From assembly GCF_003259745.1 (NCBI RefSeq), contig NZ_QLMC01000010.1, forward strand, positions 1 through 64,000: a DNA stretch of 64,000 nucleotides, written 5' to 3'. The DNA is from Larkinella arboricola (GTDB taxonomy: Bacteria > Bacteroidota > Bacteroidia > Cytophagales > Spirosomataceae). Position 1 is the stretch's first letter. Every line of letters starts with the position of its first letter. The position numbers and the translations under genes are program-made. The notes beneath the pieces were generated by a model that had not been told where the DNA came from, ran no database searches, and saw nothing but the letters and a program-made list of their open reading frames with translations. Shown here in pieces: positions 17,218 to 26,074 of this stretch.

Positions 17218-18380
17218 AAAACAAAAGCGACATGAATTTTCGGGCAGGCAATAGGGCTTGGTTGTTTTTCCTTTGCTATTTGTTGCTCAATACGTTGATT
17301 TCAAACGGTCAGTCCACCCCGGCCTACAAAACGTCCAGAAACGGGAGAGTATTTCAAATTTTTCAATTCCCCAGAAATCAAATGCCGCGAATCGACGGGG
17401 ACAAAAGCGATTGGACAATCGTACCTGAAAATTACACCTATGGTACAGATCTCTTAAGCGATACCGAAGACGGTATGGGCACTGACATCGACCCCAAAGA
17501 CCTTGATGTAAAAGTGACCATCGGATGGGTCAAAGGTCTGAATCGTCTTTATTTTCTCTACGAGGCATACGACGATTTTTGGGATTTTGAACGTTTCAAC
17601 CCCGAGGGTTATATGAATGACATATTTGAGCTCGTGGTCGATGGCGATCTTTCAGGAGGTCCTTTTATTCAAAACCCCTTATATGATCCTGAGCAGATGA
17701 AGTGGCAACCTCAGTCCGCTTCTTATATCGAAAACCATTTTAATTTTAGTGGCGTACACGCGCAGAACTACCACATCTATACACCGCCGGTAAATAATGC
17801 ATGGGTATTGGTCTGGGGGAGCCAACCCTGGGTGTCCGAGTTTCCGCACGCGAACTATGCCTATGATTATCATTTTAAACATGGGGAAAGCGGTACGTTG
17901 ATTTTGGAAGGCTGGATCACCCCCTATGACTACGCTCCCCATGAAGGGCCGCAAAAGGCCGTGGAATCGGAACTAAGGGAAAATAAGGTGATCGGCCTCT
18001 CCTGGTCGATATTAGATTTTGACGGGGGGAAAAGGGAAGGTCATATCAACCTCGCCCACAATACCAAAATGGTTAACAATGCCTCGTATCTTTGTGCCTT
18101 TCAACTGATGCCGTTGGAAAAAAAGTTTTTGGAGCCCATTAAAGCAGCATGGACGTTCAAGGTTGTGGACGAAGAAAAGGGAATAGTGTCCTTCAAAGAT
18201 GAATCCATTGGAACAATCAATAAATGGACCTGGGATTTCGGCAATGGCGATAGCTCGACGGAACAAAATCCGGTTTACCGGTTTAAGAATAAAGGGGTGC
18301 GTACGGTCATTACCTTAACGGTTGAAGGGCCCGAAGGCCGTTCCAAACGTACCCGGTATTGGGAAGTGATGATACGGTAA
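17214..18380 (+). CDS. Secreted CBM9-like/PKD domain protein
   Basis: A 388-residue exported protein with a signal peptide (hydrophobic 15-33, ending ISNGQ). Residues about 50-290 look like a CBM9-type beta-sandwich of the DOMON-like carbohydrate/heme-binding kind: MPRIDGDKSDWTIVPENYTY at the start, then GWVKGLNRLYFLYEAYDDFW and a later DIFELVVDGD. The C-terminal 85 residues are a PKD domain (WTWDFGNGDSSTEQNPVYRF). No catalytic domain is visible, so a binding or surface role is likely. It is coupled by a 4-base ATGA overlap to the amidohydrolase and faces the beta-helix gene, whose stop is only 12 bases away on the other strand. Confidence 0.65.
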   Translation: MKNKSDMNFRAGNRAWLFFLCYLLLNTLISNGQSTPAYKTSRNGRVFQIFQFPRNQMPRIDGDKSDWTIVPENYTYGTDLLSDTEDGMGTDIDPKDLDVKVTIGWVKGLNRLYFLYEAYDDFWDFERFNPEGYMNDIFELVVDGDLSGGPFIQNPLYDPEQMKWQPQSASYIENHFNFSGVHAQNYHIYTPPVNNAWVLVWGSQPWVSEFPHANYAYDYHFKHGESGTLILEGWITPYDYAPHEGPQKAVESELRENKVIGLSWSILDFDGGKREGHINLAHNTKMVNNASYLCAFQLMPLEKKFLEPIKAAWTFKVVDEEKGIVSFKDESIGTINKWTWDFGNGDSSTEQNPVYRFKNKGVRTVITLTVEGPEGRSKRTRYWEVMIR

Positions 18381-18392
18381 GGCAATACCTGA

Positions 18393-20411
18393 TCAGCGGT
18401 AGAACTCATGCCCCTGATTGAGGCCGCGCACTCCGTAGATCACAGGAGGACTACCGACTTCGAGTGCCCCCAAATCCGGAGCTTTGCCGGTAAAGTTATC
18501 ATTTACGTTGGGAATAAAAATGCCGGCATCTACCGCTTTCCCCCTGGGATTAAGTTTAAAATTAAGATCTACTGCGTGATAAACGGGACCCGGCCTACTC
18601 CCCAACGGTGTACCTGCCATTGCTTGAATCGGTTTTTGAAGATTTTCAAAAATATCATAATCGACCGTTATACCATGTGCTTCAAGACCGCTCGCTTTGG
18701 TAAGGCTCATCAATGTCTTAAACCCTGCCTGCTCCCCACGGGGTGAAAACCAAATAAATTGGTTTTCAGGGCTTTGATGGCCTTGGTTTGGCCGGTATCC
18801 GTTATAATCAGCCACCGAATAGGCGGTGGTAAAGGGGAATGCAGCAACGTTTACCGGCCCGTCTGTACCAAGAATCAAATTATTCCGATAGTTTGAATTT
18901 GGGTATTTGGAACCTGCGTTGTTTTCCGTAATGAACGTGTTATGATAAGCCGTGAGACCGGGTACCCCCCCGTGAATTTTAAGGGCTCCTCCCAGTGGTA
19001 CATTATAGAGGATATTCCTAATATAGTAGGCAGGGCCACCAAATACGGGTTGGGCACTTATTCCATTCTCGGCAGCGTTGACACCCCTATTGCGCATGAT
19101 ACGAATATTGTGCACACCACCGTCCGCTTCAATAAAGTCATCGACCATAAGGTGTAAATCGTTGTTGTAAATATCGATCGACACCGCTTTTAGCTCCTGT
19201 TCTTTCTCAGGGGTACCATAGGTTGAGATACCAATAGCATCGTGGAAAAAGGCAATGGAATTATGGGCAATTACATGTCCAGGACCATACACTTTGATTC
19301 CATAGTAAGAGTCTAATAGATGCGTCCCGTAAGGAATCAGACCCTCTCGGTGAGCAGACCAACCGTACAGTCTATAACGATCATCACGGCCAAGCAGGAC
19401 GTTATCTTGAATAAGAAAGTTTTTTGAACCGGCATATTCTGTTACAATACCCTCACCAACATTCTCAAAACGACAATTCCGTATGGTCAAATCACTTGCT
19501 CCTGCCAAATGTTTCCGGCCGGCATCGAAAACTCTGCCGGCATTCCTAAAGGTAAGCCCCTGAAAAATATGATGTTCAGTGGCCATGACATTAAATAGAA
19601 TAGCGGCTCCCGCTCCATCAAAAATGACCTCACCATCCCCTGCTGCTTCGATTACAATAGGGCGCTCCGCAGTGCCTTTTGCCGTGAAAAAATAAGTCCC
19701 GTCGAAGGGTATATTATGCCAATCCGGATAGTTAAGAAGGACCCCCTGATAGAGTCCTCCGTGGATTTTAATAATATCTCCAGGCTGCACCACATCCTCA
19801 GCTACCACATTCCAATCGCCCTTTGTGTTTTCAGAACCGCCGTAAGCAGCAACCAGACCGGGGTAATTCGGCTTTTCTTTCTCACCTGTATAATACTGGG
19901 AATATACATGTCTTATCCTTCCTCCACTGGCAGCCTTAGGCTCGGCACGGGTGGAAACGTTGATTTCTTTAACCGCTTCCCCTTCGACCCCATCAGGATC
20001 TTCTAATGTAAAGCGAGCCTCATACTTGGTATTGGGATTAACTTCCAAAATACTTCCAGCAAACATATGGGGAGTGGTGTAATTAATTCCCGCCCTTTCG
20101 ATATGTTCCCCCCCAATTCTTAGGAGAGGCATTCCCTTTTTCCATTTGTTGCCCGATCCCGCGATTCGATACTCGACCTTTACGGTGGCATTACGGTTTT
20201 CGTCACCATCGATATACCATTCAAACCCCAGGTTTTCAAGTGTTGGTGGTTCAACAATAAATTTTTGGCCCTGAACCTTGTTCTGGGCTGGTGAAAGATG
20301 TGGGAGAAGAAAGAGTATGACGACAAACCCTCCGATCAGGTTCGGTAATACCCTTCCTTTAAAGTAGGATATTTTTCTTACGTCTTCCCTTGGAAAATAA
20401 TACTTCTGCAT
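18393..20411 (-). CDS. Right-handed parallel beta-helix protein
   Basis: A 672-residue secreted protein. After a signal segment (about 25-45, LIGGFVVILFLLPHLSPAQ) comes a fibronectin-like domain to about residue 150 (FEWYIDGDENRNATVKVEYR). From about 200 a parallel beta-helix follows, with repeated short strands: GDIIKIHGGLYQG, HHIFQGLTFRNAG, LTIRNCRFENVGEGIV, FLIQDNVLLG, HNIRIMRNRGVN. This resembles the PL6/PL1-like and pectate-lyase-like lyases and epimerases, but I cannot pick out a catalytic Lys/Arg set, so the enzyme class stays open. The frame is intact and ends a few bases from the convergent PKD gene. It is read from the same promoter side as, but not closely coupled to, the dehydrogenase gene at 20.5-22.2 kb. 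Confidence 0.7.
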   Translation of the reverse strand: MQKYYFPREDVRKISYFKGRVLPNLIGGFVVILFLLPHLSPAQNKVQGQKFIVEPPTLENLGFEWYIDGDENRNATVKVEYRIAGSGNKWKKGMPLLRIGGEHIERAGINYTTPHMFAGSILEVNPNTKYEARFTLEDPDGVEGEAVKEINVSTRAEPKAASGGRIRHVYSQYYTGEKEKPNYPGLVAAYGGSENTKGDWNVVAEDVVQPGDIIKIHGGLYQGVLLNYPDWHNIPFDGTYFFTAKGTAERPIVIEAAGDGEVIFDGAGAAILFNVMATEHHIFQGLTFRNAGRVFDAGRKHLAGASDLTIRNCRFENVGEGIVTEYAGSKNFLIQDNVLLGRDDRYRLYGWSAHREGLIPYGTHLLDSYYGIKVYGPGHVIAHNSIAFFHDAIGISTYGTPEKEQELKAVSIDIYNNDLHLMVDDFIEADGGVHNIRIMRNRGVNAAENGISAQPVFGGPAYYIRNILYNVPLGGALKIHGGVPGLTAYHNTFITENNAGSKYPNSNYRNNLILGTDGPVNVAAFPFTTAYSVADYNGYRPNQGHQSPENQFIWFSPRGEQAGFKTLMSLTKASGLEAHGITVDYDIFENLQKPIQAMAGTPLGSRPGPVYHAVDLNFKLNPRGKAVDAGIFIPNVNDNFTGKAPDLGALEVGSPPVIYGVRGLNQGHEFYR

Positions 20412-20507
20412 TCTTTTTATTTTAAATATGCATTTGTATAAATGATTTCTACACTTAGTAAAAAACTTCCTGCTTATTTTCCGAGCAATTCCTTCCAGAC
20501 CCCTCCA

Positions 20508-22241
20508 TTATTGTTTGCTCTTTAATTTATTCCTCACGTTAGCCACCTCTTTTTCATGGATAACACCTGCGTTATTTTTGAAATTCAATCTGATGTAGGA
20601 GGTTACTTTAGAAACCTCAGCATCGCTCAAAAAATCATGTTTGGGCATCTCGCCATTGAAGAGCTTTCCATTGACTGTAATCGGCCCTTTAAGTCCCTCT
20701 AATACTACGGTTATTAGCCTGTTTTTATCTCCGGTTACCCAGTCCGATTCCTCTAAGGGAGGATAACGATTACCGTCTCCCTTTCCATTTTTCTGATGGC
20801 AGGAAATACAATAAGCAGTATAGATTTTCTGACCTTCATCCGCCATGCCTTTGACAAGGTTATCTTTGACCTTATCAGGAGTCTTAAGGTGTTTTAGCAT
20901 TTTACGACCTTCCATTTTTGCCAACTGATCCGTTCCGAAATTTTCTTTGTTCCCCTTATACATGATTCGCCATATCTTTCCTGTGACAATATCACTTATG
21001 TACAAGGAACCGTCAGCCCCCATTGCTATCCCCATCGGGCGATGAGCAGCATCAGATGAACTCACAATAGTCTCTTGCTCAGCAAATCCATCAGCAAATA
21101 CTTCCCAAGAGCCTGACGGCACACCGTTTTTAAAAGGAACAAAACAGACAAAAAAACCTGATTGCTGGTAGGGGGCTCGGTTACTTGATCCGTGAAAAGC
21201 TATAAAAGCGCCATTTTTATAATGGTCTGGGAATTGGTTGCCCGTATAAAAGAAAAGATCATTCGGTGCCCAATGGCCTGGGAAGCCAATAAGAGGATTT
21301 GCAGGTTTATCCACCTCTTTTAAATCGACACCATGGTATTCGGGAGCAACAACTTTTTTTTGTTGCAGTTGGTCATAATAATAGTACGGCCACCCACCGT
21401 TCATTCCTTCTTTCACTTCAAAAAATTCTTCAGATGGTAATAAGGCACTTTCCCATTCTGAATAAAGTGATGGCCATGTTTGATGTAGACCGTCTCGGCC
21501 GTGTTCTACCGCGAATAAAGTATTAGTTGCCTGATTCCAGTCCATCGCTATCCCGTCTCTAAGTCCGGTGGCATACCGAACACCGTCTTTTTGAGTTTGA
21601 TCAAGTTTGTTAGCATCAAATCTCCATATACCGGCATGTTCAGCAAGTTCAGCGCACGGATATTGACCTGGGCTTTCGGGAGTCCTGTTATCAATCTGAC
21701 AATTATTACTTATTGACCCAAAGTTGACATACATGTGTCCATCGTCGTCAAACGCGAGTGATTTACCGATATGTTCAGTTATATAATTGTCTGTAAGAAC
21801 AAGTTCTATTTTGCTTTCGGGAATTAGTTTACCCGGCGTTAGTTTCTGTCTATATACAGCCCCCTTCGTACTAAAATAAATATAACCATTATATATTCTC
21901 ATACCTGTTGGGCCATAACCGCTCTCCGCTTTGTAATCTCCAAAATAGGCGATATTATCAGCCTTACCGTCGTTGTTGCTGTCTCTGATCGCAACATTTC
22001 CGGAATCTTGCTTCGCATAGGTTAGTTTTACATAAATGTCCCCGTTTTTATTTACGGCTAGATGTCTGGCATGGCCAATACTATCCGCAACAACCACAGC
22101 TTCAAACCCAACGGGTAAGAAAAGACCGCCATTGTCAATATCTCCTGCCGGGAGAGTTGATTTTTGAACACATCCGGAGAGGAAGGTACTTATTATAAAA
22201 ATTAATAACAGTACAGTAAAACATGTTTTCGATAAATTCAT
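20508..22241 (-). CDS. Sugar dehydrogenase-like propeller lipoprotein fused to cytochrome c
   Basis: A 577-residue lipoprotein (lipobox STFLSGC, Cys about 24). Residues about 40-430 form a beta-propeller of the soluble-glucose-dehydrogenase/PQQ-dependent sugar dehydrogenase class, with repeats such as HMYVNFGSISNN, GIWRFDANKLD and GLRDGIAMDWNQA, and a later MGIAMGADGSLYISDIVTG. The C-terminal 100 residues are a class I cytochrome c with heme site CISCH and a Met in GEMPKHDFLS as the likely sixth ligand. Such fusions oxidise a sugar or alcohol in the periplasm and pass electrons to the respiratory chain. The upstream palindrome at 22291-22314 may be its operator. Substrate is unknown. Confidence 0.75.
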   Translation of the reverse strand: MNLSKTCFTVLLLIFIISTFLSGCVQKSTLPAGDIDNGGLFLPVGFEAVVVADSIGHARHLAVNKNGDIYVKLTYAKQDSGNVAIRDSNNDGKADNIAYFGDYKAESGYGPTGMRIYNGYIYFSTKGAVYRQKLTPGKLIPESKIELVLTDNYITEHIGKSLAFDDDGHMYVNFGSISNNCQIDNRTPESPGQYPCAELAEHAGIWRFDANKLDQTQKDGVRYATGLRDGIAMDWNQATNTLFAVEHGRDGLHQTWPSLYSEWESALLPSEEFFEVKEGMNGGWPYYYYDQLQQKKVVAPEYHGVDLKEVDKPANPLIGFPGHWAPNDLFFYTGNQFPDHYKNGAFIAFHGSSNRAPYQQSGFFVCFVPFKNGVPSGSWEVFADGFAEQETIVSSSDAAHRPMGIAMGADGSLYISDIVTGKIWRIMYKGNKENFGTDQLAKMEGRKMLKHLKTPDKVKDNLVKGMADEGQKIYTAYCISCHQKNGKGDGNRYPPLEESDWVTGDKNRLITVVLEGLKGPITVNGKLFNGEMPKHDFLSDAEVSKVTSYIRLNFKNNAGVIHEKEVANVRNKLKSKQ

Positions 22242-22261
22242 TTCACTACATCAGATAAAAA

Positions 22262-22985
22262 GATTTCTTCCTTGGATTCAAGTAAAATTACCAAGGGTTT
22301 TATAAAATCCTTGGCTTTGCTTCACACTGACAATTTTCTTTGCCTTATCGGGTGTTTGTTATTTCATATTTCCGTTTATGAAATCTAATTTTATTTTACG
22401 TAAATATTGTTGTGACCCGTCCGGAAAAGTGTTGACCGTTTGTTGATAATCCGTTTTTACATGACCTTAGCCCTAAAAGCTGGACACGGTATTCATAGAG
22501 AAAATTGGGCGGTTTTGACAACTTAAACAATCCGAAATCGCTTATAAAAATGACGAAATACACGTTTGGTCACCTCTCCCCTTTTCAATACTTGCTTGTA
22601 CTTGTACGATTCGAAATTCTGAGAGTGTTCCACAGTAAAGTACTACACTCATTATAGAATAGATTCCTAAGCACCTGTTTGACCCATTTTCGCTTGTTCC
22701 CCATCTTTGCGGGCGAAAAAATGGGTTATCCGGGGGAAATTCCCCCGCAAGGCCACCCGATTGTGTATCCGCTTATTTACTGGATCCGGATTAGGCAAAA
22801 AACGGTGTGGTGTTACACGCAGTCGATAGCCAACTAGCTCTCTTCATTTAGAGTAGCGGGCTTTTATCCCCATTCCAATCAATGAGCACCGCAACCGGTT
22901 TTTAGTAAGCTTGTGAAAATTAAGTTGCTACCTTTTGTGTTCAATTAATTAAACTCCAAAACGTACAGCAACTTACAGACGTAGT
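22262..22985. other. Intergenic region with hairpins
   Basis: About 720 bases with no gene I can support. It holds the palindrome at 22291-22314, a second perfect palindrome CGGGGGAAATTCCCCCG at 22731-22747, and around it an imperfect inverted repeat (ACCCATTTTCGC near 22682 against GCGAAAAAATGGGT near 22713). The 14-mer CACCCGATTGTGTA at 22754-22767 recurs at 27570-27583. The divergent promoters of the dehydrogenase and the Crp-type regulator must lie here. Confidence 0.5.
22291..22314. promoter_or_regulatory. 24-bp near-perfect palindrome, candidate operator
   Basis: CCAAGG at 22291-22296 and CCTTGG at 22309-22314 flank a central TTTTATAAAA; only one base pair breaks the symmetry. It lies about 50 bases before the ATG of the dehydrogenase gene, a normal place for a dimeric repressor site. 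No matching regulator is evident next to it. Confidence 0.4.
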
Positions 22986-23639
22986 ATGCGGATCACACAT
23001 GAATTTTTACAACAGACACTCAACGGGATGTTTGAATATCCACTTCTCCAGGAACTGGCAGCGGTGGGTCAATTTAAAAAACTCACGGTTGGCGATTACC
23101 TTATTCGGCCCGGAGAATACATCCGCTCGATACCTCTTATAATCAGCGGTTCCGTTAAAATCATGCGGCCCGATTCGGAAGGGCGGGAAGCGTTGCTTTA
23201 TTATCTGGGGGGGCTAGACTCCTGTGCAATGTCACTGACCTGTTGCCTGGGTAGTCGCCAAAGTGAGATTAGTGCTTTGGCGGAGGAAGAAACTACGCTG
23301 CTGGCCATTCCGGTCGACAAGGTTGATGAGTGGCTTTGTCGGTATTCGAGTTGGAAGCGGTTTGTGTTTGAAACCTACCAGAAACGATTTAATAATCTGC
23401 TGAATACGCTGAATGAAGTTATTTTTCACAAACTGGATGAGCGGCTGCTGACCTATCTGGATAAGAAAGCTGCCAATTGCCAGTGCTCGGAACTAGCCAT
23501 TACCCACGAGGAAGTTGCCCAGGATCTGGCCACCTCCCGCGAGGTAATTTCCCGCTTATTAAAACAACTCGAAAAGGAGGGACACATCCAGTTAATGCGA
23601 AACCGGATCACCCTTTTGAAAAAAAGCGAGGCTATGTAA
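22986..23639 (+). CDS. Crp/Fnr-family transcriptional regulator (sulfur module)
   Basis: A 217-residue regulator. The cyclic-nucleotide-binding-like beta-roll is at about residues 15-115 (GDYLIRPGEYIRSIPLIISG, REALLYYL), followed by the long dimer helix and a C-terminal winged HTH at about 165-212 (HEEVAQDLATSREVISRLLKQLEKEG), whose recognition helix TSREVISRLLK is of the Crp/Fnr type. It has several cysteines, including a CAMSLTCCLG stretch at about 79-88 and a CQC at about 160. These could sense sulfide/persulfide, but that is an inference. The gene heads a run of sulfur genes. Its stop codon lies inside a TGTAAC-TTTT-GTCAC box that recurs before the dioxygenase gene, a plausible binding site for this protein. 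Confidence 0.88.
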   Translation: MRITHEFLQQTLNGMFEYPLLQELAAVGQFKKLTVGDYLIRPGEYIRSIPLIISGSVKIMRPDSEGREALLYYLGGLDSCAMSLTCCLGSRQSEISALAEEETTLLAIPVDKVDEWLCRYSSWKRFVFETYQKRFNNLLNTLNEVIFHKLDERLLTYLDKKAANCQCSELAITHEEVAQDLATSREVISRLLKQLEKEGHIQLMRNRITLLKKSEAM

Positions 23640-23649
23640 CTTTTGTCAC
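23635..23649 (+). promoter_or_regulatory. Crp/Fnr-like box before the TauE/SafE gene
   Basis: TGTAACTTTTGTCAC is a near-palindrome with half-sites TGTAAC/GTCAC around a TTTT centre. It differs by one base from the box at 24506-24521. It is 44 bases before the GTG of the exporter gene and overlaps the stop of the Crp/Fnr gene. Confidence 0.5.
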
Positions 23650-23692
23650 GGAAAGCCGCCCCCACACCATCGAATTTTGCTAAAAAAAGATA

Positions 23693-24523
23693 GTGAACTC
23701 CTTGCAATGGTTTGGCTTTTTGGCCTCGCTCTTCATTGGCCTCAGCCTTGGGGTATTGGGCGGAGGTGGTAGCATTCTGACGGTGCCCGTTCTTGTCTAC
23801 CTGCTGGGCATCAACCCTGTGCTATCGACCGCCTACTCGCTGTTTGTGGTGGGTACAACCTCCCTGGTTGGGTCGGTCAATTATATAAAGCAACAACAGG
23901 TAAGTTTTAGAGCCGCTGCGTATTTTGCCCTCCCTTCCTTTCTGGCGGTCCTACTGACCCGAAAATACCTGTTACCGGCGATTCCCGATCCCGTCTGGTC
24001 AACCTCTATGCTGGTTGTAGGGAAGGATACGACCCTCATGGTGCTGTTTTCTCTAATTATGCTGGTAGCTGCATACCGCATGATCCGGCCCCAAAAAACG
24101 GAAGGCCAACAAGCTGATGAATCTTTGGTAGTTAACATTCCGCTTCTGATCGGTGAAGGACTGCTGGTAGGCACATTGACGGGGCTGGTCGGAGCAGGGG
24201 GCGGGTTTCTGATTATTCCGGCTCTGGTGTTGTTGGCCCACCTGCCCATGAAGACGGCGGTTGGCACCTCACTGTTCATCATTGCCCTGAACTCAATGGT
24301 CGGTTTTCTGGGGGACGTTTCTCATCTGACGGCCGACTGGCCCTTTCTGCTGGCCTTTACGAGCCTGTCCATTCTGGGGCTTGTACTGGGCACCCGGCTG
24401 GCCCGATATATTCCGGGTGAAAAACTCAAGTCTATTTTTGGCTGGTTGCTGCTAGTGATGGGAGTTTTCATCCTGAGTCATGAAATAGTTCAATTAACCC
24501 GCGCGTGTGACTTTTGTCACTGA
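23693..24523 (+). CDS. TauE/SafE-family sulfite exporter
   Basis: A 276-residue inner-membrane permease starting with GTG, with about eight hydrophobic helices in two halves. The N-terminal half has the family Gly-rich motif LGVLGGGGSILTVPVLVYL and the second half its echo GLVGAGGGFLIIPALVLL. The family exports sulfite or organosulfonates. The neighbours (persulfide dioxygenase-rhodanese, YeeE/YedE pair) fit export of the sulfite formed by persulfide oxidation. It ends 58 bases before the dioxygenase gene, and a second Crp/Fnr-like box spans its stop codon, so the downstream genes may have their own promoter. Confidence 0.85.
   Translation: MNSLQWFGFLASLFIGLSLGVLGGGGSILTVPVLVYLLGINPVLSTAYSLFVVGTTSLVGSVNYIKQQQVSFRAAAYFALPSFLAVLLTRKYLLPAIPDPVWSTSMLVVGKDTTLMVLFSLIMLVAAYRMIRPQKTEGQQADESLVVNIPLLIGEGLLVGTLTGLVGAGGGFLIIPALVLLAHLPMKTAVGTSLFIIALNSMVGFLGDVSHLTADWPFLLAFTSLSILGLVLGTRLARYIPGEKLKSIFGWLLLVMGVFILSHEIVQLTRACDFCH
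24506..24521 (+). promoter_or_regulatory. Crp/Fnr-like palindrome before the persulfide dioxygenase gene
   Basis: TGTGACTTTTGTCACT: half-sites TGTGA and TCACT separated by six bases, the classical Crp/Fnr spacing. It matches the box at 23635-23649 at 14 of 15 positions. It sits 61 bases before the ATG of the dioxygenase gene and about 22 bases before a TAGCTTTG -7-like element. Confidence 0.6.
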
Positions 24524-24542
24524 TCTATAGCGGACCACGCTT

Positions 24543-24550
24543 TAGCTTTG
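24543..24550 (+). promoter_or_regulatory. Candidate -7 element of the dioxygenase gene
   Basis: TAGCTTTG fits TAnnTTTG exactly. A TTTG at 24513-24516, inside the regulator box, could act as the -33 element but with a rather long spacer (26 bases). Confidence 0.4.
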
Positions 24551-24581
24551 CTAAGATTTTTTCATCAATCAAAATAGAACG

Positions 24582-25973
24582 ATGTTCTTCCAACATATTT
24601 ATGACAAAAGTCTGGCCCAATCAAGTTATCTGATTGGTTGTCAGAAAACGGGTGAGTCCATTGTGATTGACCCCAAACGGGATGTGGATACCTATCTAGA
24701 AATTGCCCGCCAGAACCGTCTTCGGATTACGCATGTGACCGAAACCCATATCCACGCCGACTTTCTGTCGGGCTCCCGGGAGCTGGCGGCTCTGACTGGA
24801 GCGACCCTTTATCTTTCGGATGAGGGAGGTCCGGACTGGCAGTACGAATTTGACCACATTGGCCTGAAAGACGGGAGCACCCTCACCATCGGTAACCTGG
24901 CTCTAGATGTGATCCACACGCCCGGCCACACACCGGAAAGTATCAGCTTCTTACTGACCGACCGGGCGGCTACTTCGGCGCCGGTCATGCTTTTCACCGG
25001 GGACTTTGTTTTTGTGGGCGATATTGGCCGACCCGACCTGCTTGAAAAAGCGGCAGGCTTGGTCGGCACTCAGGAAGCCGGAGCGAAACAGATGTTTTCT
25101 TCCCTCAGCAAATTTACCGCCCTGCCCGATTTTGTGCAGGTATGGCCCGGACACGGGGCAGGATCGGCCTGTGGAAAATCCCTGGGAGCGGTGCCCAGCA
25201 CGACGGTGGGGTACGAAAAAATCCGAAACTGGGCGTTTCAACTCGACGATTCTGCCGAGTTTGTTGATTCTCTGCTCGCTGATCAGCCGGAACCGCCCGC
25301 TTATTTTGCCCGGATGAAAAAACTTAATAAGGTGATGCGGCCCCTGTTAACCCACGTTCCGATCCCTAAAAACTTACGTCCACAGGAAGTGAAGGAGGCT
25401 TTGCATAAAGGGATAAAACTGATTGATACCCGTGATAAAACCGAATTCGCCAAAGGCTTTGTCCCGGGTAGTCTGAATATTCAGGGAAATAACTCCTTTG
25501 TTACCTGGATGGGCTGGTTTTTAACGGCGTAGGCGCCCTTTATGCTGGTGGCATCCAGGGCGCAGATCGAGGACTTTTCCCGTCAATTGATGCGCATTGG
25601 CATCGACTCGATGCTGGGCTACGTGGAGGATGTCAATACCCTGGGCATCGAACTGGAGACTGTCAACCTCATCGATACCCAAACCATTGAAACTCTGGTG
25701 AGCCGCAACGACGTTCAACTGGTGGATTTGCGGGGAGCCGCCGAATACAAAGCCGGGCATATTGACGGAGCTGAATCGGTTTTTGTCGGTACCCTGCCAG
25801 CGCATCTGGACAAGATTTCTCGGGATAAAACCGTCATTATCTACTGTCAGGGGGGCGACCGGGCCACAATTGGCTACTCGTTGCTGATTCGTCATGGATT
25901 CAAAACCGTTAAAAATTACTCCGGTGGGATGAACGAGTGGGTCAAAAATTTAAAACTGGAACCGGCGGGCTAA
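24582..25973 (+). pseudogene. Persulfide dioxygenase-rhodanese fusion, interrupted by in-frame TAG
   Basis: The two open pieces (24582-25529 and 25533-25973) are in the same frame and separated only by TAG at 25530-25532, so reading through gives one 463-residue protein of the usual length of MBL-fold/double-rhodanese enzymes. Residues 1-230 are the ETHE1-like metallo-beta-lactamase fold (ETHIHADFLSG, HTPGHTPES, FTGDFVFVGDIGRPDL, WPGHG), which oxidises glutathione persulfide to sulfite. A first rhodanese domain (IDTRDKTEFAKGFVPGS) spans the stop; the second (VDLRGAAEY...) has the active-site loop CQGGDR. The stop removes the rhodanese part but leaves the dioxygenase domain whole. An alternative internal start at the ATG at 25542 would give a free rhodanese. 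Real nonsense mutation, suppression, or base-call error are all possible. Confidence 0.8.
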
Positions 25974-26074
25974 TGTTGGCCAGCGGCCTTCAACCTTATT
26001 CGACCCAGTTTAGCAATGATCAGCGGAATCCGCACGTAATTAATTTCTGTACCTTTTTAGTATTACATCATCTT

